Source of the DNA: Pseudomonadota bacterium
Lineage (GTDB): Bacteria; Pseudomonadota; Gammaproteobacteria; Burkholderiales; Burkholderiaceae_C
Direction of reading: 5' to 3'
Length of the DNA: 64,000 nucleotides
Assembly: GCA_963205115.1 (NCBI GenBank)
Contig: CAUJHV010000056.1
Location: forward strand, 1 to 64,000
The notes below the pieces were generated by a model that worked only from the letters and a program-made list of their open reading frames with translations, ran no database searches and was not told where the DNA came from. The position numbers were made by a program, and so were the translations under genes. Of the stretch, positions 27,115-35,151 are shown one piece after another. How positions within the stretch are numbered: the first letter of the stretch is position 1; the number at the start of each line of letters is the position of its first letter.

Positions 27115-27303
27115 GGGCAAGCGGTCCTCGTGTCCCGTGTGCAGCCGATGCTAGGGCGCAGGCACGCGGCAATGGCGCTGTTCGGCTGCGACCTCGTTTT
27201 TTCTTAATTTGGTTCATGTGTGCGCGTGGGGCCTGCCCAACAGAATCGTCTCCACCCTGCGTGCCCTGCGGCGCGCGACAGATCCACGACGAGGAGAGCT
27301 GCC

Positions 27304-27465
27304 ATGTCCACTGCCAGACCCGACGATCCCAATGAGCCGGTTCCCTGGATGCAGAAGCTGCTGGACAACCCGTTCCTGCTGCTGTTCCTGGGTGTTTTCG
27401 TCCCGATGGTGGTCTACAACCTCTGGGGCGTGATCGACATCCTGACCATCCCCGCGGGCAAGTGA
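27304..27465 (+). CDS. Small membrane subunit at the head of the heme-copper oxidase operon
   Basis: A 53-residue protein with one membrane segment, LLLFLGVFVPMVVYNLWGVI, after a short acidic N-terminus. AGGAG precedes the ATG. It stands 28 bases before the CuA subunit gene. Similar one-helix proteins lead operons of ba3-type and related heme-copper enzymes and act as a small structural subunit. The leader (27181-27230) contains an AT-rich stretch TTTTTTCTTAATTTGG, the likely promoter zone; I found no FNR/Dnr box there. Confidence 0.7.
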   Translation: MSTARPDDPNEPVPWMQKLLDNPFLLLFLGVFVPMVVYNLWGVIDILTIPAGK

Positions 27466-27493
27466 GCGCGCTGCAGCTGCGAAGGACACGACG

Positions 27494-28033
27494 ATGAGCG
27501 CCATACTCCCCCCGGCAGAGCGCCTCTGGTACAAGCATCCGATCGACCGTGTCGAAGGCACGTGGATCGCGATCGCGCTGACCTGGTGCCTGATCATGTT
27601 CGCGATGATGGTCGGCTGGCACGTCTGGGGTCACCAGAACCTGTCCACCGAGACCTACCGCACCACGCCCGAAAAGTTCACCGCCAAGGCCCAGGCCATG
27701 GTGGACAAGTACACGGTGCGCACCGAGACCGACCAGAAGATCCCGGTCGTCGCGCCGCCACCCGGTAGCGACATCTACCAGGTCGCGCGCCTGTGGAGTT
27801 TCTGGCCCATCCTCGAGCTGGAGAAGGGCAAGACCTACCGGCTGCACCTGACCTCGCTGGACTACAACCACGGCTTTTCGCTGCAGCCGGCCAACATCAA
27901 CATCCAGATGGTGCCGGGCTTCGAGCACGTGGTGACAGTCACGCCTAACCAGTCAGGTCAGTACTCCGTCGTGTGCAACGAATTCTGCGGCATCGGCCAT
28001 CACACGATGGTCGGCCGTCTCTACGTCAAGTGA
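27494..28033 (+). CDS. Heme-copper oxidase subunit II with intact CuA site
   Basis: A 179-residue protein with one N-terminal membrane anchor (about residues 24-42) and a periplasmic cupredoxin domain. All CuA ligands are present: His126, Cys161, Glu163, Cys165, His169 and Met172 (VVCNEFCGIGHHTM). The single anchor and short length resemble B-family (ba3-like) enzymes rather than the two-helix A family. It takes electrons from cytochrome c or another donor and passes them to subunit I, whose gene starts 10 bases later. Confidence 0.9.
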   Translation: MSAILPPAERLWYKHPIDRVEGTWIAIALTWCLIMFAMMVGWHVWGHQNLSTETYRTTPEKFTAKAQAMVDKYTVRTETDQKIPVVAPPPGSDIYQVARLWSFWPILELEKGKTYRLHLTSLDYNHGFSLQPANINIQMVPGFEHVVTVTPNQSGQYSVVCNEFCGIGHHTMVGRLYVK

Positions 28034-28043
28034 GGGGCACGCC

Positions 28044-29744
28044 ATGAGCACGGCCACCACCTACCGCACCTGCCCGCGTTCCGGGCTGCAATTCGAGAGC
28101 CAGGCCGAATGGCTGATGCGGGCAAATGCCTTCGTCGCCGTGGTCTGGCTGCTGTTTGGTGGCATCTTGGCCATCGGCGTCGTGTTGACCCGCTGGCCCG
28201 CGATCCACTGGCTGGAGGCCCAGACCTTCTACATGGTCCTGACGGCCCACGGCATCGACATGCTGATCTTCTGGATCATCTTCTTCGAGATCGCGGTCCT
28301 GTACTTCGCCGCGTCGACGCTGCTGCGATGCCGCATCGCCACACCCCGCATCGCCTGGCTGGCCTTCGCGCTGATGGTCATCGGCTCGGTGGTCAACAAC
28401 ATCGCGGTCTTCCGCGGCGCCTCCAGCGTGATGATGACGAGCTACGTGCCGATGATGGCCGAGCCGAACTTCTACCTCGGTCTCATCCTGTTTGCCGTCG
28501 GCGCGCTGATCGCCTGTTTTGTCTTCTTCGGCACGCTGGTCGTGGCCAAGAAGGAGAAGACCTACGAAGGCTCGGTCCCGCTGGTGACGTTCGGCGCCAT
28601 CACGGCCGCGATCATTGCGGTCTTCACGATCAGTTCCGGCGCGATCATCCTGATCCCGACATGGCTGATGTCGATCGGCGTGGTCAAGGAAGTCGACCCG
28701 CTGGTCTACCGCACGATCTGGTGGGCATTCGGCCATTCGTCGCAGCAGATCAACGTCGCGGCCCACATCTCGGTGTGGTACCTCGTGGCGGCAGTGGCGT
28801 TCGGTGCCAAGCCCATGAGCGAACGTGTCAGCCGCACGGCCTTCCTGCTGTACATCCTGTTCCTGCAACTGGCCAGTGCGCACCACTTGCTGGCGGACCC
28901 GGGCCTGTCCACCGGCTGGAAGGTCGTCAACACCAGCTACTTCATGTACTTCGCGGTACTGGCTTCGATGATCCACGGCCTGACGATCCCCGGCGCCATG
29001 GAAGTCGCCCAACGCCAGAAGGGCTTCACCAAGGGCCTGTTCGAGTGGCTGCGCAAGGCGCCCTGGGGCAACCCGACATTCGCCGGCGTCTTCATCTCGA
29101 TCATCGGCTTCGGTTTTCTCGGCGGCATCTCCGGCGTGATGATGGGCACCGAGCAGCTGAACATGATCATCCACAACACGATCTACGTGCCGGGGCACTT
29201 CCACGCCACGGTCGTGGTAGGCACGACGCTGACCTTCATGGCGCTGACCTACTACCTGATCCCGGTGCTGTTCCGGCGCGAGATGATCAACCCGACCCTG
29301 GCGAAGTGGCAGCCCTACCTGTTCGGCTTCTCGATGTACTTCTTCTGCCTGGTGATGATGGGTGCCGGCACGCTGGGGGTCTCGCGCCGCCACTGGGACA
29401 TGGCCTTCCAGGGCGCGGCACTGGCCTATGAATGGCCGGGCGCAGCGTATCTGATGATGGGCCTGGTCGGCATCGCCGGCATCGCGGCCATCGCCGGCGG
29501 CGCGATCTACATCTACATCACCGTGGGCTCGCTGCTGTGGGGCAAGAAGCTCGAAAGCGGCAAGACCAGCGGTGCCTTCACGCCGGTGTCGCGCGCCGCG
29601 CCCAGCGCGGTGGCACAGAGCTACGGGTCCATGGGCTTTGCGGCCCCGGGCACCTTCACGCTCGCGATGGTCTTCCTGGTGGCGTTCGTCCTGTACTACT
29701 TCATCAACTGGAAGTACCTGTCGACGGTGTGGGGCCTGAGTTGA
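28044..29744 (+). CDS. Heme-copper oxidase superfamily subunit I lacking the active-site tyrosine; candidate NO reductase
   Basis: A 566-residue, 12- to 13-segment catalytic subunit. Metal ligands are complete: His69 and His387 for the low-spin heme, His385 (GHFHATVV) for the high-spin heme, His231, His280 and His281 for CuB. In oxygen reductases of the A and B families the helix VI motif is GHPxVY with a His-Tyr cross-link; here it reads GHSSQQIN (230-237), so Gln235 stands at the Tyr position. Loss of that Tyr is the mark of heme-copper families proposed to reduce NO (sNOR, eNOR and relatives). SCO and heme O/A synthesis genes are adjacent, and nirS, nsrR and nnrS lie within 20 kb. Subunit I identity is certain; NO reduction is inference. 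Confidence 0.9.
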   Translation: MSTATTYRTCPRSGLQFESQAEWLMRANAFVAVVWLLFGGILAIGVVLTRWPAIHWLEAQTFYMVLTAHGIDMLIFWIIFFEIAVLYFAASTLLRCRIATPRIAWLAFALMVIGSVVNNIAVFRGASSVMMTSYVPMMAEPNFYLGLILFAVGALIACFVFFGTLVVAKKEKTYEGSVPLVTFGAITAAIIAVFTISSGAIILIPTWLMSIGVVKEVDPLVYRTIWWAFGHSSQQINVAAHISVWYLVAAVAFGAKPMSERVSRTAFLLYILFLQLASAHHLLADPGLSTGWKVVNTSYFMYFAVLASMIHGLTIPGAMEVAQRQKGFTKGLFEWLRKAPWGNPTFAGVFISIIGFGFLGGISGVMMGTEQLNMIIHNTIYVPGHFHATVVVGTTLTFMALTYYLIPVLFRREMINPTLAKWQPYLFGFSMYFFCLVMMGAGTLGVSRRHWDMAFQGAALAYEWPGAAYLMMGLVGIAGIAAIAGGAIYIYITVGSLLWGKKLESGKTSGAFTPVSRAAPSAVAQSYGSMGFAAPGTFTLAMVFLVAFVLYYFINWKYLSTVWGLS

Positions 29745-29778
29745 ACGGCCACCGCGCCGCCAGGACGAGGAGACACAC

Positions 29779-30681
29779 ATGACGATGACCGTACTGACCC
29801 AGCCCGATGCACTGGCGGCAGCGCCCCGCTGGCGTGTCGTGGCGAGCGTCTTCAAGCTGCGCATCGGCTTCCTGATCATGCTGACCGCAGTGGCCGGCCT
29901 GGTCATCTCCCCCGGCCCGATGCCGTCCGCGTGGAAAGTGGTGGTGATGGCACTGGCGGTGCTGGTGTCCTCGGCCAGCGCCGGTGCCTTCAACCAGTAT
30001 GTGGAGGCCGACAGCGACCGCCTGATGCGGCGCACGCGCAACCGCGCCTTTGCCAGCGGCGCGCTGAAGACCGGGCCCTTGTGGATGGCGGTCATCATCG
30101 GGCTGCTGGCCGCAGCGGTGGGCACGGTCTGGGCGGTGCTCAACGGCACGGCAGCGACCTTCCTGTTCCTGGGTGCCTTCACGTATGCGGTGGTCTACAC
30201 CGTGGCGCTGAAGCGCCGCACCTGGACCAACATCGTCTTCGGCGGCCTGGCCGGCAGTTTTGCCGTGCTCACCGGCGCAGCGGCGGTAGATCCCGCCATC
30301 GGCACCTTGCCGATGCTGCTGGCGCTGGTGTTGTTCTTGTGGACACCGCCGCACTTCTGGAGCCTGGCCATCGCCAACCGCGAGGATTATGCGCAGGCGG
30401 GGATTCCGATGCTGCCGGTCGTCGTGGGTCCTGCACGTGCCGGGCGTATCGTGCATGCAAACGCGATCGTGCTGGTGGCCGCGTCGCTGCTGCCGGTCTA
30501 CTTCGGTGCCGGTCCGGCCTACGGCGTGTCGGCCATGATCGGCGGCACCTGGTTCCTGATGAAGACGGCGCCGCTCGCGCGCGACAGCCAGCGCAAGAAC
30601 GCGATGGCGGCCTTCTTCGCGTCGATGGTGCAGCTGGCCGTGCTCATCGTCGGGGTGGCCGTGGATGCGGCGCTTCGCTGA
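29779..30681 (+). CDS. ctaB: Protoheme IX farnesyltransferase (heme O synthase)
   Basis: A 300-residue UbiA-type membrane prenyltransferase that makes heme O for the adjacent enzyme. It has the allylic diphosphate site in NQYVEADSDRLMRRTRNR, YTVALKRRTWTNIVFGG, and LFLWTPPHFWSLAI. GAGGAG lies before the start. The end overlaps the SCO gene start by 17 bases. With the divergent ctaA it gives the operon its own heme O/A supply, so subunit I probably holds a farnesylated heme. Confidence 0.92.
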   Translation: MTMTVLTQPDALAAAPRWRVVASVFKLRIGFLIMLTAVAGLVISPGPMPSAWKVVVMALAVLVSSASAGAFNQYVEADSDRLMRRTRNRAFASGALKTGPLWMAVIIGLLAAAVGTVWAVLNGTAATFLFLGAFTYAVVYTVALKRRTWTNIVFGGLAGSFAVLTGAAAVDPAIGTLPMLLALVLFLWTPPHFWSLAIANREDYAQAGIPMLPVVVGPARAGRIVHANAIVLVAASLLPVYFGAGPAYGVSAMIGGTWFLMKTAPLARDSQRKNAMAAFFASMVQLAVLIVGVAVDAALR

Positions 30682-31528
30682 TCAGGCGCGTACGCTCGTG
30701 CGGGCCCTGGCGCTGGGCCTCCTGCTGCCCGGCGCTGTCCATGCCGACGGCGTGCCCAAGCTCGACGAGCGCCAGGCCATCGTCGACAGCCAGGCCGTCA
30801 TCGGCCATACGCCGGCAGACCTCACGCTGCGCGATCGTCAGGGGCGTTTGGTTCGGCTGTCCGATTACCGCGGCAAGCCGTTGCTTGTGAGCTTCGTCTA
30901 CACCGGCTGCTTCACCGCCTGCCCGATTCAGACACGCTCGCTGCACGAGGCGGTGCAAGGCATGGATCGCATGCTCGGTCCGCGCCAGTTTCAAGTGGTC
31001 AGCATCGGCTTCAACCAGCCCTTCGATTCGCCGTTGGCGATGAAGGCGTTCGCTGCGCAGAACCGCATCGACTACCCGAACTGGGAATTCCTCGCACCCG
31101 ATGCGAAGCAGGTGCCCGCACTGACACGCGACTTCGGCTTTCGCTACGTCGAGACACCGGCCGGCTTCGACCACATGGTCAGCGTGTCGGTGCTCGATGG
31201 CCAGGGTCGCATCCACGCCCAGCTCTACGGCGAACAATTGCGCACCGAGATGCTGGGCAAGCCGCTGCGTGAATTGATCCTGTCGGCGCCGCTGACGGGC
31301 GGGCCGATGTCGGTCGACGAGATCATCGGCCGCGTGCGCGTGCTGTGCACGGTCTACGACCCCGATACCGGCCAGTACCGCTACAACTGGCGTCTGCTGT
31401 TCGAATTCATCGGCGGCAGCGCCTTCTTCCTCAGCGCCGGTTTCTACCTGTGGCGGGAACGGCGCCTGCAGCGCCGTCAGCGTGAAGACGCCGCGATGCA
31501 GACCGTCCCCGAAGCCACGCGTGGATGA
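30665..31528 (+). CDS. senC: SCO1/SenC copper chaperone
   Basis: A 287-residue periplasmic, thioredoxin-fold protein that delivers copper to CuA. Signal peptide to about residue 27; copper ligands Cys82 and Cys86 (TGCFTACP) and His170 (FDHMVS). Unusually for SCO, a C-terminal membrane segment (about 247-265, FIGGSAFFLSAGFYLW) follows the domain, so both ends may be membrane-anchored. The gene overlaps ctaB and the next gene. SenC beside a Tyr-lacking subunit I recalls the norSY-senC clusters of ammonia oxidisers. Confidence 0.88.
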   Translation: MRRFADQARTLVRALALGLLLPGAVHADGVPKLDERQAIVDSQAVIGHTPADLTLRDRQGRLVRLSDYRGKPLLVSFVYTGCFTACPIQTRSLHEAVQGMDRMLGPRQFQVVSIGFNQPFDSPLAMKAFAAQNRIDYPNWEFLAPDAKQVPALTRDFGFRYVETPAGFDHMVSVSVLDGQGRIHAQLYGEQLRTEMLGKPLRELILSAPLTGGPMSVDEIIGRVRVLCTVYDPDTGQYRYNWRLLFEFIGGSAFFLSAGFYLWRERRLQRRQREDAAMQTVPEATRG

Positions 31529-33062
31529 CGCACGCGCGCCGCAGCCGCATCTGGCGCTGAGCGCGTGGTGCCGTGTCGAGCGGCTGTTCGACAGCGCCTT
31601 CGACAGTCCCGCCAATCCGCTGCGCCAGCTCGGCACGCTGGCCTTCCTGGCGCTGTGGTTGCTGGCGGTTTCCGGCGTCTGGCTCTACGCGTTTCTCGAC
31701 ACCTCCGCCAGCGGCGCCTACGCCTCCATCGATGCGCTGTCGCAGGCGCCAGGCACGCCGGGCTGGCTGATGCGCAGCCTGCACCGCTACGCCGCCGATG
31801 CCTTTGTCGTGCTGACCGCCCTGCACCTGCTGCGTGAGCTGCTGCACGGGCGCTGGCGTCACTTCCGGCGCTTCACATGGCTCACCGGCACAGCGGTGCT
31901 GCCGCTGATCGCCGTTTCCGCCATCGGCGGCTTCTGGTTGAACTGGGACCGCCTGGGCCAGTTCTCGGCCAACGCCACGGCGGAGTGGCTCGACAGCCTG
32001 CCGCTGCTGGCGCACCCGCTGGCACGCAACTTCATCGGCACCGCGTCCGTCAGCGACCGCCTCTTCTCGCTGTTTGTCTTTGTCCACCTGGGCGCGCCGT
32101 TGCTGCTGGTGTTTGGCCTGTGGTTCCATCTGCAGCGGCTGACGCGTGCGGCGGTCTTTCCGCCGCGACGATTGGCGTGGGGCACGCTGGCGGCCCTGCT
32201 GCTGCTGAGCCTGTGCTGGCCGGTGCGCAGCCAGGGCCCCGCCGATCTGTCGCAGGTGCCGCCGGTGTTGGAGATCGACTGGTGGATCCTGGGCCTGCAC
32301 CCGCTGATGTACGCGAGCTCGCCGGTGCTGGTGTGGTGCCTGGTGCTGGGCGGCTTCGCGTTGCTGCTGAGCCTGCCCTGGTGGCCGACGCGGCGTGCGG
32401 CCTCGCCTGTGGCCGTGGTCGACCCCGACAACTGCAACGGCTGCACACGCTGCTTTGCCGATTGCCCCTACGCCGCGATCACGATGGTCGGACACCCGAA
32501 CGGCCGCGTCGGGCGGCAACTGGCGGTGGTCGACGCCGACCTGTGCGCCGCTTGCGGCATCTGCGCGGGCTCGTGCCCCTCGTCCACGCCGTTCCGCCTC
32601 GGCGAGCGACTGGTCAGCGGCATCGACATGCCGCAGCAGCCCATCGACACGCTGCGGCGCGAGCTGCGCGAAGGCCTGACGGCGCGCCCACCCGACTCGA
32701 CGCTCGTGGTTTTTGGCTGCAAGCGCGGCGCCGATGTCGCACGCGTGGCTGCGCCGGATGTGCAGGTGCTGCCTTTGATCTGCACGGGCCAGCTGCCGCC
32801 TTCGTTCATCGAATATGCGCTGCGCGATGGCGCGGCCGGCGTACTGGTGGCCACTTGCCGCGAAGGCGGCTGCGGGTTCCGCCTGGGCGCACGCTGGACG
32901 GCCGAGCGCCTGGCGGGCGCGCGTGAACCGCACCTGCGCGACACGGTGGATACACAGCGGCTGATGCAGGTGCAGGCCGACCGTGGCGAGGACGTCGTTC
33001 TCGCACTTGCCGTGGACACGCTTCGGGAACGCTTAAAGCAGATCAAGGCGCTGCACCGCTGA
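31521..33062 (+). CDS. Cytochrome b (N-terminal type) fused to 2[4Fe-4S] ferredoxin and MvhD-like domain
   Basis: A 513-residue fusion. Residues 20-290 form a cytochrome b N-terminal-like membrane domain with heme ligands His88, His102, His189 and His203. Residues 300-355 are a two-cluster ferredoxin (Cys305, 308, 311, 315 and Cys342, 345, 348, 352). Residues 395-500 resemble MvhD, the [2Fe-2S] delta subunit of hydrogenase/heterodisulfide systems, with Cys400, 421, 446 and 451. The GTG at 31521 overlaps the senC stop by 8 bases; a GTG at 31482 is the alternative. It should pass electrons between a soluble partner and the membrane or quinone. Function not established. Confidence 0.82.
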   Translation: MDDARAPQPHLALSAWCRVERLFDSAFDSPANPLRQLGTLAFLALWLLAVSGVWLYAFLDTSASGAYASIDALSQAPGTPGWLMRSLHRYAADAFVVLTALHLLRELLHGRWRHFRRFTWLTGTAVLPLIAVSAIGGFWLNWDRLGQFSANATAEWLDSLPLLAHPLARNFIGTASVSDRLFSLFVFVHLGAPLLLVFGLWFHLQRLTRAAVFPPRRLAWGTLAALLLLSLCWPVRSQGPADLSQVPPVLEIDWWILGLHPLMYASSPVLVWCLVLGGFALLLSLPWWPTRRAASPVAVVDPDNCNGCTRCFADCPYAAITMVGHPNGRVGRQLAVVDADLCAACGICAGSCPSSTPFRLGERLVSGIDMPQQPIDTLRRELREGLTARPPDSTLVVFGCKRGADVARVAAPDVQVLPLICTGQLPPSFIEYALRDGAAGVLVATCREGGCGFRLGARWTAERLAGAREPHLRDTVDTQRLMQVQADRGEDVVLALAVDTLRERLKQIKALHR

Positions 33063-33080
33063 GCGCCGGGAAGATGGGCG

Positions 33081-33647
33081 ATGGCCCCGTCATCGGACAT
33101 CACTGCTGCATCTGCCCGACCCGGTACACCGGCGCGCGAGCCCGGCCGCGGCCCGCGTGCCGTGCTGGGCCAGGTGCTGCTGTACGGCCTGTTTGCTGCC
33201 GTGATCGCCGTGTTCTCGCACGCGCCGACATACCGTCATCTGGCGGCCGACGAGGCGCTGATCAAACTCAGCCTCGTGCACACGGGCAAGCCTGTGGGCG
33301 ACTGCAAACGGCAGACCGCCGAAGAGCTCGCGAAGCTGCCGCCCAACATGCGCGCACCCACCACCTGCCCGCGCGAGCGTTCACCCGTGACGGTGGAACT
33401 GGATATCGACGGCGCGGTGGCCGTGCGCGTGACGGCGCCGCCGTCGGGCCTGTCGCGCGATGGCGCTTCTGCCATCTACCAGCGCCTGCCGGTGAAGGCC
33501 GGTGCGCGCGAATTGCGGGTACAGCTGCGCGATGACGTGCGCAGCGCGGGCTTTGCGTATACGCTGGATCGCCGCGTGACGCTGGCACCCGCACAAGTCC
33601 TGGTGATCGATTTCGACGCCGAGAAGGGCGGCATCACGCTGCAATGA
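33081..33647 (+). CDS. Membrane-anchored periplasmic protein of unknown function
   Basis: A 188-residue protein with one membrane segment at about 30-46 (QVLLYGLFAAVIAVFSH) and a periplasmic domain ending in a beta-rich GFAYTLDRRVTLAPAQVLVI. Two Cys (near residues 75 and 96) could form a disulfide. It is coupled to the next gene by an ATGA overlap. I do not recognise a family; by place and layout it may play a FixH- or assembly-like role. Confidence 0.7.
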   Translation: MAPSSDITAASARPGTPAREPGRGPRAVLGQVLLYGLFAAVIAVFSHAPTYRHLAADEALIKLSLVHTGKPVGDCKRQTAEELAKLPPNMRAPTTCPRERSPVTVELDIDGAVAVRVTAPPSGLSRDGASAIYQRLPVKAGARELRVQLRDDVRSAGFAYTLDRRVTLAPAQVLVIDFDAEKGGITLQ

Positions 33648-35047
33648 CCACCTCTGTCGTTACGCCCATGAGAACCCCGCGCGTCTGGGCCGCGTCCGCA
33701 CCCGCCGACTACCGCCTGACGGTTGACCGCAGCGGCGTGCCGCTGGCGCGCGGATGGCTGTGGCTGGGCCTGATCGCCCTGCTCGGCTCGGGGCTGTTCT
33801 CGGTGCTGCTGGTGCTGGCGCGCACACCAGGCGTGAACGTCTGGCTGCCGGGCACGGACTTCTTCCGCACGGCACTGGTCGTGCATGTGGACCTGTCGGT
33901 GCTGGTCTGGTTCTTCGCCATTGCGGGGCTCTTGTGGAGTCTGCAGGCCACGGCGGCGCGCGCCCGCTGGGGCTGGCTGGTGCTCGCGGTGGCTGCAGTG
34001 GGCACGGCGATGATGGCGCTGGCACCCTTCGTTGACCAGGGTCTTCCGATCATGGCGAACTACGTGCCGGTGATCGAGTCGCGCTGGTTCCTTGGCGGCC
34101 TGCTGGTCTTCGCGGTCGCCTGCACGGGGCTCGTGGCGATGGCCTGTGGCGACTGGCACTCGCTGCGTGCGATGGACGGCGGCGCGGTGCTGCGTTTCGG
34201 CCTGTGGGGCGCGGCGGTGACGGCGGCCGTGGCGATCGGGGCGCTGGGTGCGTCGCTCGCGCAAGTGCCTGCCGCGCTGGACAGCAAGACCTACTGGGAA
34301 ATGGTCTTCTGGGGCGCGGGCCATGCCCTGCAGATCACCTGGACCTTGCTGATGCTGGTGGGCTGGCTGTGGCTGGCGCAGGCCGCGGGCGCGCAGGTGC
34401 CGTTGAGTGCGCGCGTGGCATTCGGCCTGCTGTCGCTGGCACTGGCCGGCATCGTCGTGACGCCGTATGCCTACCTGGCGTACCCCGTGCTGAGCGTGGA
34501 GCACCGCGAACTGCACACCTGGGGCATGCGCGCCGGTGGCGGCCTGGCGATCCTGCCGATCGCGCTGGCCGTGTCGGTGGCCCTGGTGCGCCAGCGCGTG
34601 ATCGCCGACGACGCACGGTCCCTGCGTGCGGCGCTGGTGGCCTCGATGGCACTGTTCGCGGCCGGCGGCTTGATCGGCATGAGCATCCACGGCAGCAACG
34701 TCAAGATTCCGGCGCACTACCACGGCTGCATCGTGGGCGTGACGCTGGCGCTGATGGGCGTGGTCTACCACCTGCTGCCGCGGCTGGGTTACGGCACGCC
34801 ACGCGGCCGCCTGGCGGTGAGCCAGCCCCTGCTCTATGGCCTGGGGCAATTGATGCACATCGTGGGCCTCGTCTGGTCGGGCGGCTATGGCGTGCAGCGC
34901 AAGGTGGCCGGTTCCGAACAGGTGCTTCGCAGCTCGGGTGAAGTGTTGGGCATGGGTCTGATGGGCCTGGGTGGTGCCATCGCGATTGCCGGCGGGTTGC
35001 TGTTCGTGGTGATCGTCTGGCGTGCGATGCGGGAGCGCCGTGCGTGA
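33644..35047 (+). CDS. Second, divergent heme-copper-oxidase-like subunit I
   Basis: A 467-residue, about 12-segment protein with the heme-copper subunit I layout. His81 (VVHVDLSVLVWF) and His358/His360 (PAHYHGCIVGVTLAL) match the heme ligands, and His227 in GAGHALQIT matches the helix VI CuB ligand. The usual His-His pair of helix VII is not present; instead EHRELH places His287 and His291 four apart. The helix VI Tyr is absent. It could be a degenerate relative, a NOR-like enzyme, or an accessory heme protein. No separate CuA or cytochrome c subunit is attached; the flanking genes are a membrane-anchored protein and cytochrome b fusions. Confidence 0.8.
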   Translation: MTTSVVTPMRTPRVWAASAPADYRLTVDRSGVPLARGWLWLGLIALLGSGLFSVLLVLARTPGVNVWLPGTDFFRTALVVHVDLSVLVWFFAIAGLLWSLQATAARARWGWLVLAVAAVGTAMMALAPFVDQGLPIMANYVPVIESRWFLGGLLVFAVACTGLVAMACGDWHSLRAMDGGAVLRFGLWGAAVTAAVAIGALGASLAQVPAALDSKTYWEMVFWGAGHALQITWTLLMLVGWLWLAQAAGAQVPLSARVAFGLLSLALAGIVVTPYAYLAYPVLSVEHRELHTWGMRAGGGLAILPIALAVSVALVRQRVIADDARSLRAALVASMALFAAGGLIGMSIHGSNVKIPAHYHGCIVGVTLALMGVVYHLLPRLGYGTPRGRLAVSQPLLYGLGQLMHIVGLVWSGGYGVQRKVAGSEQVLRSSGEVLGMGLMGLGGAIAIAGGLLFVVIVWRAMRERRA

Positions 35048-35151
35048 TGGCACCGGTGAAGTCTTCCGTTCAGGAGCCCGTGATGCCAGCCCGCACGCAC
35101 CAGCGGTCGGCCGCGGCCGCCGCTCGCCTCGTGTGCGAGGTCACCGGGTGA
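35047..35151 (+). CDS. Possible coupled small ORF, 34 residues
   Basis: A tiny frame starting in a TGATG overlap with the upstream oxidase-like gene and ending in a GTGA overlap with the GTG start of the downstream gene. The peptide (MAPVKSSVQEPV...) is soluble, without a membrane segment. The exact coupling at both ends argues for translation, at least as a bridge for ribosomes; no homology is recognised. Confidence 0.35.
   Translation: MAPVKSSVQEPVMPARTHQRSAAAAARLVCEVTG

Noticed and set aside
27115..27303. FNR/Dnr or NsrR box upstream of the oxidase operon
   Set aside because: Only an AT-rich stretch was found; TTAATTTGGTTCAT does not fit either consensus.
28044..29744. Assignment of subunit I as an ordinary cbb3 or aa3 oxygen reductase
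   Set aside because: There are no ccoO/ccoP or coxC partners, the GHPxVY motif is absent, and the CuA subunit has only one membrane helix.
26141..30182. Very long open frames on the minus strand opposite the oxidase operon
   Set aside because: They run antisense to clearly identified genes, are His/Arg/Gln-rich, and result from the high GC third position of the real genes.
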